Shown: piece after piece, positions 26,451-34,500 of the stretch
Numbering within the stretch: the first letter of the stretch is position 1
How the letters are laid out: each line of letters begins with the position of its first letter
The notes under the pieces: model-generated
What the model was told of the DNA's origin: nothing
Seen by the model: only the letters and a program-made list of their open reading frames with translations
Database searches by the model: none
Translations under genes and position numbers: made by a program
Source: Ideonella_A sakaiensis_A
GTDB taxonomy: Bacteria; Pseudomonadota; Gammaproteobacteria; Burkholderiales; Burkholderiaceae_C
Assembly (NCBI RefSeq): GCF_048320135.1
Contig: NZ_CP182947.1
Coordinates: 3,596,001-3,660,000, forward strand
Direction of reading: 5' to 3'
DNA length: 64,000 nucleotides

Positions 26451-27407
26451 TCAATGGATTTGTCGCGGTCCGGGTGGTGTGTCGTTGCCCGCGACGTCGC
26501 CCGCTTCATCACCTTCCTCGCCCGGCGGCAGCGCCCAGAAGAAGCGGTCCGGGATCACGTTGCCCATGCCTGGCCGGAAACCGGCGTCGAGCGCCTGGTC
26601 GAGAAAGGTCAGCGCCTCGCCGGCTGCTGCCTGCAGTTCGGCGCCCGATGCGAGCAATGCTGCCAGCGCAGCCGACAAGGTGTCGCCGGCACCGACGAAG
26701 CTGACGTCGAAGCGCTCGAATTTCTCGCCGGTGATCGCGCCCGCCGGCGACGCCAGCACGTTGTCCAGATACTGGTCCGGCGTCTTCGTGCTGGTGATCA
26801 GCACGCTGGTGACCATCACATAACGGGTGCCGTGTTCGCCGGCTGCGACCGCGAGCTCGCGTGGCGACGCCGGACGCTCGTTGTCCCAGTCCGGCAGCAG
26901 GAAATCGGTCAAGGTCTGGTGGCTGCCGACCAGCACCTCGGTCTGCGGCAGCACCAGTTCGCGGAAGGCGTCGAGGTAGGCCTGCTGGGCATCCTCTTCG
27001 ACCCACGACAGATTCGGCAGGTAGGCAACCAGCGGCACGTCGGGATAGTCGCTGAGCACCTCGGCGACCGCGCTGACCCCCTCGGCCGAACCGAGGAAGC
27101 CGACCTTCCATGCGTTGATCGACACGTCCTCGAGGATGCTGCGCGCCTGTTCGACGACGAGATCGGGATCGATCGCATGGTGGTCGAAGATCTCCGCGGT
27201 GTCGCGGATCACCAGCGAGGTGACGACCGGCAGCGCGTGGGCACCCATCGCAGCGACCGTGACGACGTCGCCGGCAACACCGCCGGCGCCGCTCGGCTCG
27301 CTGGCATTGAAGCTGAGCACGCAGGCCGGCGCAGGCGAATCCTGCAGCAGCTCTTCGGCTGAATCGCTGGCGGGGGAGGCTTGTTCAGGGCTCATGGACG
27401 GCGGCAT
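26451..27407 (-). CDS. thiD: ThiD-like hydroxymethylpyrimidine/phosphomethylpyrimidine kinase, divergent
   Basis: A 318-residue ribokinase-fold kinase. It keeps the ThiD pattern in weakened form: S-F-N-A-S-E-P-S-G-A-G-G-V instead of the usual G-S-D-P-S-G-G-A-G-I, then V-V-T-S-L-V-I-R-D-T, and the anion-hole and catalytic G-A-G-D-T-L. About 25 C-terminal residues are acidic and unrelated. The start could be 27407 or an ATG four codons later; neither has a clear ribosome-binding site. It is divergent from rubredoxin and upstream of hemL. Kinase fold is sure; the pyrimidine substrate is inferred. Confidence 0.75.
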   Translation of the reverse strand: MPPSMSPEQASPASDSAEELLQDSPAPACVLSFNASEPSGAGGVAGDVVTVAAMGAHALPVVTSLVIRDTAEIFDHHAIDPDLVVEQARSILEDVSINAWKVGFLGSAEGVSAVAEVLSDYPDVPLVAYLPNLSWVEEDAQQAYLDAFRELVLPQTEVLVGSHQTLTDFLLPDWDNERPASPRELAVAAGEHGTRYVMVTSVLITSTKTPDQYLDNVLASPAGAITGEKFERFDVSFVGAGDTLSAALAALLASGAELQAAAGEALTFLDQALDAGFRPGMGNVIPDRFFWALPPGEEGDEAGDVAGNDTPPGPRQIH

Positions 27408-27516
27408 CCGTAAAACAGTTGAAGGCGAGCGGCGACGGCGGAGCCGAAGCGGGCTGGGATGATGAGCACTGTTGCGGGTGTCGTTCGGGAAAGGATAGGG
27501 CCACCAGGGGGCATCG

Positions 27517-27538
27517 CTACAATCCCGAGCCATTGTAG
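27517..27538. promoter_or_regulatory. perfect dyad between divergent thiD and rubredoxin genes
   Basis: CTACAAT, 8-base spacer CCCGAGCC, ATTGTAG: a perfect 7-base inverted repeat 18 bases before the rubredoxin GTG. Each arm holds TACAAT, a -10-like hexamer, in opposite directions, so it could be a pair of divergent -10 boxes or an operator. No good -35 hexamer was found at the usual distance. Confidence 0.45.
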
Positions 27539-27556
27539 TGACGCGAAGAGCAACAA

Positions 27557-27730
27557 GTGACCGAGCCTCGAACCTGGATGTGCCTGATCTGCGGCTGGAT
27601 TTACGACGAAGCCGCCGGGGATCCCGAACACGGCATTGCTCCGGGCACGGCATGGGCCGACGTACCGATGAACTGGACCTGCCCGGAATGCGGCGCTCGG
27701 AAGGAAGATTTCGAGATGGTCGAAATCTGA
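27557..27730 (+). CDS. rubredoxin
   Basis: A 57-residue one-iron electron carrier read from a GTG start. The two Fe-binding pairs are visible, C-L-I-C-G and C-P-E-C-G, with the family's G-W-I-Y-D-E-A-A-G-D-P between them and D-V-P-M-N-W before the second pair. The usual rubredoxin length is 53-57, so the frame is complete. It lies between a divergent thiD-like gene and pilG, a common betaproteobacterial arrangement. The redox partner is not evident. Confidence 0.92.
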   Translation: MTEPRTWMCLICGWIYDEAAGDPEHGIAPGTAWADVPMNWTCPECGARKEDFEMVEI

Positions 27731-27841
27731 GCGCAGCCGCGCCGGCTGCGCACCAGCGTCGCCGCCGGCCGTCGCGCGGCGTTGTATCGTCGGGTTCCGT
27801 CAGGATTCGAGCCGCAGCTGCGGCGCCGGGAAAACAAGCGC

Positions 27842-28270
27842 ATGAACCTGCCAACGCAAGCAGCAGCAACCAGCGGTGATTCGGGCCGCAGCGGCGCCGT
27901 CAAGGTTCTGGTCATTGACGACAGCAATACGATCCGGCGCAGCGCAGAGATCTTCCTGACCCAGGCCGGCCACGAGGTCCTGCTGGCCGAAGACGGTTTT
28001 GATGCCTTGTCGAAAGTCGCCGATCACAGCCCCGATCTGATCTTCTGCGACATCCTGATGCCGCGGCTCGACGGCTACCAGACCTGCGCGATCATCAAGC
28101 GCAACCCGCGCTTCGCCGGCCTGCCGGTGATCATGTTGTCGTCGAAGGACGGTCTGTTCGACAAGGCGCGCGGCCGGCTGGTCGGCTCCGAGGATTACCT
28201 GACCAAGCCGTTCACGAAGGAGCAGCTGCTGCAGGCGGTCGAGCAGCATTGCCCGGCGTCTTCCGATTGA
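27842..28270 (+). CDS. pilG: twitching motility response regulator PilG
   Basis: A 142-residue stand-alone receiver of the Pil-Chp chemosensory pathway controlling type IV pilus extension. Acidic pair Asp26/Asp27, phospho-acceptor Asp70 (F-C-D-I-L-M-P), and the T/K switch ending in Y-L-T-K-P-F. It has about 20 N-terminal residues before the receiver, unlike PilH, and a P-R-L-D-G-Y-Q-T-C motif typical of PilG. It is first in the pilG-pilH-pilI-pilJ-chpA operon. Confidence 0.92.
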   Translation: MNLPTQAAATSGDSGRSGAVKVLVIDDSNTIRRSAEIFLTQAGHEVLLAEDGFDALSKVADHSPDLIFCDILMPRLDGYQTCAIIKRNPRFAGLPVIMLSSKDGLFDKARGRLVGSEDYLTKPFTKEQLLQAVEQHCPASSD

Positions 28271-28278
28271 GCCGCGCG

Positions 28279-28644
28279 ATGGCGATCCGGAAGATCCTGC
28301 TTGTCGACGATTCGAAAACCGAGCTGCACCACCTGAGCGCGCTGCTCGGCAAGCACGGCTTTTCGGTCAACACCGCCGACAGCGGCAGCGAGGCCCTGCG
28401 GCAACTCGATGCCGACCGCCCGGACCTGGTGCTGATGGACATCGTGATGCCGGGCCAGAACGGTTTCATGCTGACCCGCAGCATTACCCGTGACCCGCGT
28501 TATGCCGGGCTGCCGGTGATCATCTGCTCGAGCAAGAACCAGGAAAGCGACCGCATCTGGGGCTTGCGCCAGGGCGCCGTCGATTTTGTCGTCAAGCCGG
28601 TCGACGCCGACGATCTGGTCGCGAAGATCCGCCGCTGTGGCTGA
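28279..28644 (+). CDS. pilH: twitching motility response regulator PilH
   Basis: A 121-residue single receiver with Asp10/Asp11, phospho-acceptor Asp54 (L-M-D-I-V-M-P-G-Q-N-G) and the C-S-S-K-N-Q-E-S-D-R-I-W-G-L-R-Q-G stretch found in PilH. It follows pilG by 8 bases. In the Pil-Chp model PilH favours pilus retraction or acts as phosphate sink. Confidence 0.92.
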   Translation: MAIRKILLVDDSKTELHHLSALLGKHGFSVNTADSGSEALRQLDADRPDLVLMDIVMPGQNGFMLTRSITRDPRYAGLPVIICSSKNQESDRIWGLRQGAVDFVVKPVDADDLVAKIRRCG

Positions 28645-28645
28645 A

Positions 28646-29203
28646 ATGTTCGAGCCTACCGCACCAGATTTGTCGGCAAGCGACGCTGGCGCGCCGGCGG
28701 CACCGCCCGGCGCCGCATCCGAGCAGTCCTGGCTGGCGGTGACCTGTGCCGATGCCGGTTTGTTGCTGCCGCTGAACGATGCCGGCGAGATCTCGGCCTA
28801 TGCCGGCGCCGTTCGGGTGCCGCATGTGCGGCCGTGGTTTCTCGGCGTCGCCAATCTGCGCGGGCAATTGCAGGGGGTCGTCGACCTCGGCGGTTTTCTC
28901 GGCCTGCGGTCGCCGGCCGATGAGCTTGCAGGCGGCTGGCTGGTCGCGCTGAATACCCGCCTCGAAGCGCATTGCGCTTTGCGCGTCGATCAGCTGGCCG
29001 GGCTGCGCCACGAAGCCGAGCTGCTCGCGGTCGAGCCCGGACCGGATGCAGAAGCCGGCCGGCCCCGGTTTGCCGGCCGCAGTTTCCGCGAGGCCGCCGG
29101 GGCCAGAATCTGGCAGGAAATCCGGCTCTCCGAACTCGCCGTCGACGGCTTTTTTCTCGACATCATCGAGCCGATCCAGCCATCTTCAGGCTCAGGTTCA
29201 TGA
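28646..29203 (+). CDS. pilI: CheW-like adaptor PilI
   Basis: A 185-residue CheW-domain protein linking the chemoreceptor PilJ to the kinase. The domain spans about residues 30-180, with V-P-H-V-R-P-W-F-L-G-V-A-N-L-R-G-Q-L and V-D-L-G-G-F-L-G matching PilI. The ATG at 28646 comes right after the pilH stop; a GTG at 28637, overlapping pilH, is also possible. The remaining 50 bases to pilJ hold nothing notable. Confidence 0.9.
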   Translation: MFEPTAPDLSASDAGAPAAPPGAASEQSWLAVTCADAGLLLPLNDAGEISAYAGAVRVPHVRPWFLGVANLRGQLQGVVDLGGFLGLRSPADELAGGWLVALNTRLEAHCALRVDQLAGLRHEAELLAVEPGPDAEAGRPRFAGRSFREAAGARIWQEIRLSELAVDGFFLDIIEPIQPSSGSGS

Positions 29204-29252
29204 GCGGCTGCCGATATCCTGCTGTCAGGGAGTCCGCCTTGCAGCCAACGAC

Positions 29253-31520
29253 ATGAGTTTTTCCGATCCCACCGCCGCGCCGGCCAGTCCCGCTGGCGGG
29301 CCTGCCCCTTTGCGCGGGACGCGCCTGGACGTCACCGCGGGTGGGCGCGAAGCATTGACCGGCCTCGGTGAGCCCGACAGTGGTGCGGCCGCAGTCGGGC
29401 TGGCTGCCGCCTATCGGCAGCCGCCCGATCGGCAGGACGACGCGCAGGTCGACCACCATGCGCCGGGCGGTCGTGAGCGGCAACTGCCGCTGATCGGCGG
29501 CTGGCCGCAGCCGATGCAGCGCCGCCTGCTGACGGCGCTGCTGGTGCTGGGTCTGCTTGGCCTGCTGGCGATGGCGGTGATCGAATGGCAGCAACGACGT
29601 GTGATCGTGCCGGCCGAGGCGATCGGCAGTGCGATGCTGCAGACGCAGCGCGTCGCGAAGGTTGCGGCGCAGCCGCTGAACGGCAATGCGGCGGCGCTCG
29701 GCGAACTGCAGGCCGCTTCGACGTCGCTCGACGCCGCGCTCGACAGCCTGATCCGCGCCGCCGATGGTCTTGGCGACGAAGCGGCAGCCGGATTGCGCGC
29801 GCTGTTGCCGATCTCGCAATCGATGCAGAAGAATGCCGGCATCGTGCTGGCCGAACGCAGCCGGCTGGTCGAGGCGGCGGCGCTGCAGAAGTCGATCGAA
29901 CGCGAGGCCGATCTGCTCGAAGAAGGTGTCGAATCGCTGGCCGCGCTGAAAATGCAGCAGGGCGCTTCGGCCGCCGAAGTCGCCGCCGTCGGTCAGCTGA
30001 TGATGATGAGCCAGCGCATCCCGCTGACGGTGCGGCGGCTGATGACGCCTGCCGGTGTCGATCGCGAGATGCTGGTCTCGCTCGGCAAGGACCTGAGCGT
30101 TGCCCGCTCGCTGCTCGACGCCCTGAGCGACGGCCATCCCGGCTTGCGGCTGAGCCCGCCACGCGATCGACTGCAACGTGAACGGCTGGCCGCACTGGGC
30201 GAACGCTTCGAGGCCTTGCAGGCTCCGGCGGCCTCGCTGCTGAACATGCTGCAGCAGTTGTCGGCGGCCCGCATCGCGCAGACCGCGCTCGCCGTCGACG
30301 CGGACCGCCTGGCGCGAGGACTCGACTCGATGTCGCAGCGGATGCCGGCCGACGGCGACGTGTCGGGATGGCAGTTCGTGCTGGGGGTCTTGTCGGTCGG
30401 GTTGCTGCTGCTCGGTGGCATCGGCCTGCTGCGCCTGTTCGTGATCGGGCAGAAGCAGCGCGCGGCAATGGCCGACGCGCAGCGGGTCGTCGCGCAGCGA
30501 CTGCAGGCCGAAGCCAGGCGCAGCAACGATGCCAATCAGACCGCGATCCTGCGCCTGATGAACGAGCTGCAGGCGGTTGCCGAAGGCGACCTGACACGGC
30601 AGGCGACGGTCAGCGAGGCGATCACCGGAGCGATCGCCGATTCGCTGAATTACACGATCGAGGAATTGCGCGCGCTGGTTGCACAGGTGCAGGGTGCGGC
30701 GGGCCGGGTCACCGACACGACCGAGCAGGTCGAGACGACATCGGTCGAACTGCTCGCGACTTCCGCCGAGCAGTTGCGCGAGATCCGCGATACCGGTGAA
30801 GCGGTGCTGCAGATGGCCGGCCGCATCGTGCAGGTGTCGTCGCAGGCGCAACTGATGGCGCATGTCGCTCATCAGTCGCTGGCCGCAGCCGACAGCGGAT
30901 CGAAAGCGGTGCAGGCGACGATCGGCGGCATGAACGTGATCCGCGAACAGATCCAGGACACCTCCAAGCGCATCAAGCGGCTCGGCGAGTCGTCGCAGGA
31001 GATCGGCGAAATCACCGAGCTGATCTCCGACATCACCGAGCAGACCAATGTGCTGGCGCTGAATGCGGCGATCCAGGCCGCATCTGCCGGTGAGGCCGGC
31101 CGCGGTTTCTCGGTCGTCGCCGAGGAGGTGCAGCGGCTTGCCGAACGTTCCGCCGATGCGACGCGGCAGATTGCCGCGCTGGTCCGCGTGATCCAGACCG
31201 ATACCCAGGATGCGGTTGCCGCGATGGAGCGTTCGACCCAGGGCGTCGTCGAGGGAACCCGTCTGTCGGATGCCGCCGGCGCTGCGCTGGCCGATATCGA
31301 CGGGGTATCGCGCCGGCTGTCGGAGCTGATTGCCGGCATTTCCCACCAGGCGCTGCAGGAAGCCGATACCGCCCATGTCGTTGCGACCAACATCCAGCAC
31401 ATCCTCGCGGTGACCGAGCAGACCGGTGAAGGAACGCGGTCGACCGCGCGCATCGTGCGCGAGCTGGCGCAGACCGCGGACGAGTTGCGGCAATCGGTTG
31501 CGCGGTTCAAGATCGTCTGA
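29253..31520 (+). CDS. pilJ: methyl-accepting chemoreceptor PilJ
   Basis: A 755-residue receptor of the Pil-Chp system. Residues 1-88 form a low-complexity cytoplasmic extension, then TM1 (about 90-110), a periplasmic PilJ sensor with two type IV pilus MCP repeats, TM2 (about 373-397), a HAMP-like region, and the signalling domain with hairpin tip E-Q-T-N-V-L-A-L-N near residue 597, then G-R-G-F-S-V-V-A-E-E-V-Q-R-L-A. PilJ is thought to sense pilus or surface contact. The N-terminal extension looks long, so a later start is possible, though no ATG lies close to TM1 except one at residue 88. Confidence 0.92.
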   Translation: MSFSDPTAAPASPAGGPAPLRGTRLDVTAGGREALTGLGEPDSGAAAVGLAAAYRQPPDRQDDAQVDHHAPGGRERQLPLIGGWPQPMQRRLLTALLVLGLLGLLAMAVIEWQQRRVIVPAEAIGSAMLQTQRVAKVAAQPLNGNAAALGELQAASTSLDAALDSLIRAADGLGDEAAAGLRALLPISQSMQKNAGIVLAERSRLVEAAALQKSIEREADLLEEGVESLAALKMQQGASAAEVAAVGQLMMMSQRIPLTVRRLMTPAGVDREMLVSLGKDLSVARSLLDALSDGHPGLRLSPPRDRLQRERLAALGERFEALQAPAASLLNMLQQLSAARIAQTALAVDADRLARGLDSMSQRMPADGDVSGWQFVLGVLSVGLLLLGGIGLLRLFVIGQKQRAAMADAQRVVAQRLQAEARRSNDANQTAILRLMNELQAVAEGDLTRQATVSEAITGAIADSLNYTIEELRALVAQVQGAAGRVTDTTEQVETTSVELLATSAEQLREIRDTGEAVLQMAGRIVQVSSQAQLMAHVAHQSLAAADSGSKAVQATIGGMNVIREQIQDTSKRIKRLGESSQEIGEITELISDITEQTNVLALNAAIQAASAGEAGRGFSVVAEEVQRLAERSADATRQIAALVRVIQTDTQDAVAAMERSTQGVVEGTRLSDAAGAALADIDGVSRRLSELIAGISHQALQEADTAHVVATNIQHILAVTEQTGEGTRSTARIVRELAQTADELRQSVARFKIV

Positions 31521-31528
31521 CAAAACCC

Positions 31529-34500
31529 ATGTCTGCACACGATCGTTCCGCCGCCGCCACCGACGACACACCGTCGACCAGCACCGGTGCCCGCACGCCG
31601 CAGGATCCGAGCGGTGTCGCCTGGGTCCACGACGAGTTGCGGCGCAACCTCGAAGCCGCGCACAAGCTGCTGCGCCGCCATCTGCGCGAGAGCGAGTCCC
31701 ACGACGGCTCCGATGTATCGGCACGCGAACTCGGCGGCTTGCGGCAGGCCTTGTCGATGATTCATCAGGCTGCCGGCGCGCTGGTGATGGTCGGCCTGCC
31801 GGCTGCGGCACGGGTGCTCGATGCCAGCGAAGCTGCGTTGCGCTGGGCATTGCAGCGTCCGGCGCGGGTCGATGCCGCGCTGGTCGACAAGATCGAACAG
31901 GCGTCGTTTGCAGTCACCGACTGGCTGGGCCGGATGAAGGCGGGTCGTCCGGTGCCTGCGCTGCAGCTGTTTCCGCAGATGCGCGCGCTGCTCGAGGTGG
32001 CCGGCGCCGAACGGGTTCACCCGGCCGACTTGTGGTCGGCCGACTGGCAGTTCACGGTGTTGCCGGTCGAGGCGGGCATCCAGCAGCGGCCGATCGATTC
32101 GCGCAGCATGACCGCGCTCGAGCAGCTGACGCTGGCCAACATCAAGACGCCGAGCCCGCTGATCCTGGCGCGGATCAGCGACTTCTATGCCGGTGTCGCC
32201 GCCGCAACGGCGCCGGCGGGCGGCGAATTGCCGGCGCTGTGGCAACTGGCGGCCGCCGTCTTCGAGGCGCTGGCCAAGGGGCTGCTGCGCGAGGATGTGT
32301 TCAACAAGCGGCTGGGTTCGCGGCTGTTGTCGCTGCTGCGATCGCTGCATCGCGGTCATCCGGCCGACGATGATGCGGTGCGGCGCCTCGGCCACGACCT
32401 GCTGTTTTTCTGCGCCCAGGTGAAGCCGCCGGAATCCGGCCCGGCGGCGCCGCGATTGGCCGCGGTGCGCGCGGCCTATGACCTGGACCGGCAGCCTGCG
32501 GTCGACTACTCGAGCAGCCCGCTCGGACGTTTTGATCCGGCACTTGCTGCACAGGCGCAGCGGCGCCTGCAGTCGGCCAAGCAGATCTGGTCGGCCGTCG
32601 TCGCGGGTGAACTGTTGCACCTCGGCAGCCTGGTCGAATCGTTCAGCCTGCTGTCCGATTCGTTGCGCCGGATGTTCAGCGACGGCGACAAGCTCGCCGA
32701 ACTGCTCGAAGCGATCGCGGTGCGCTGCGCCGCCGATGGTGCAGCGCCGGCCGAGGGCGTCGCGATGGAGGTGGCCACCGCGCTGCTGTATCTCGAGGCG
32801 ACGCTCGACGACCTCGACGGTGTGCGCAACGCCGCCGATCGGCCGCTCGATCGGCTGGCGCAGCGCATCGATGCCGCCAGCAGCAGCGGCTCGGCGCAGC
32901 CGCTCGAGGACTGGATCGAGGACCTGTTCCGGCGTGTCGCCGAACGACAGACGCAGGGCACGGTGGTGCAGGAACTGCGCCATGCAATGACCGCTGCCGA
33001 ACAGCAGCTCGACCGCTTTTTTCGCGATCCGGCCGACCGCACAACGCTGGCGCCGGTCGAGAAACAGCTGCAGTCGATGCACGGCGTGCTGCGCGTGCTC
33101 GGCGTCGACGCGGCGGTGCTGGCGCTGCAGCAGATGCGCCGTGAAACTGCTGCGATCGCAGCCGACGCGGCCACGGCACCCGGCGCCGATCGGCTCGAGC
33201 GGCTTGCAGCCAACATCGGCATGCTCGGCTTCCTGTTCGACATGCTGGCGGTGCAACCGGCGCTGGCGCGGACGATGTTTTTCTACGATGCTGCCGCCGA
33301 GCGGCTGCGTTCGGCCGCGACGCGCGGGCCCGAAGCCGCGCCGCCCGCGACCGCGGCAGCAGCCCTGGCCCCGGAAAGCGTCGAAATCGACGCATCGGAG
33401 CAGCCGGCCCCGATCGACATCGCGCACCTCGAGCCGGCGCCCGAATCAATACCCGAACCCGAACCCGAATTCGAAACTGTCGCGCAGACCGGGCCGGCGA
33501 CGCCAGAGGCCGGCGCCGACGAAGTCGATGTCGGTGTCGATGTCGTCGATCCGGAATTGCAGTCGATTTTTGCCGATGAAGCGCAGGAACTGCTGGCCGA
33601 GGCGCGCCGCCAGCTGGCCGCTTGGCAGGGCGGCCAGGACGATGCTGTGGCAGTGGGCGAGCTGCGCCGGCATTTCCATACGCTGAAAGGCAGCGCCCGC
33701 ATGGTCGGCCGCGCTGCGGCCGGCGAACTCGCATGGCAGGCCGAACAGCGCTGCAATGCCTGGCTGGCGGCGGCTGGCGCCGATCCGGCAAGCGCCGCTG
33801 ACGGCGCATCCGATCGGCCGTTGGCCGCCGCGATAGCGGAAGACGTCGAGCGCATTGCCGCATCGCTGGGGCTGGGCAGTGCCCAGCCGGCCGCCGATGC
33901 CGACGACGGCAGCGATGCCGAACGTGCCGCCGACGCGCCGGCGGCTCGACCGCAGACGCCGGGCGAGCCGCCAGCGGCTGCTGACACGGCCGAGCGCGAG
34001 ATCACGGTGCCTGGCGAGCTCGATTTCGACCTGTCGTGGTTCGATGCCGCCGCGCCAGCCACGACCCCGCCCGCAGCCGCTGCGCCGGATTCGGACGACT
34101 GGCTCGACGATGAATTGCCGCTGCCGAAGCAGACCGATGACGCGCGGCCGCTCGGTTTTCCGGCCGATCTGCCGAGCGCCGACGACCTCGATCTGGACCT
34201 CGACCTGAACCTGGATTTCGGCCATCCGCCGGTTCCGCAACCCGCCGACGGTGCCACCCGCTGGGGCGATTCGCTGCGGCCGGACGCGCCGGCACCCCCA
34301 CCTTCGCCGCGAGTGTCGACCGAGGTCGGCGGCGACGAAATCGGCCGCATCCCGGCTCTGCCGCCAGCGGCAATGCCGGATCTGTCGTTCATCAGTCTCG
34401 ATCTTTCCGATCCGAAGCCGGCGGCCCCCGAAGGCGAAGCGGATGCTGCGCCGGCAGCCGGCAGGGGCAGTGCCGAGCCGGCTGACGATGCAGCCGCCGA

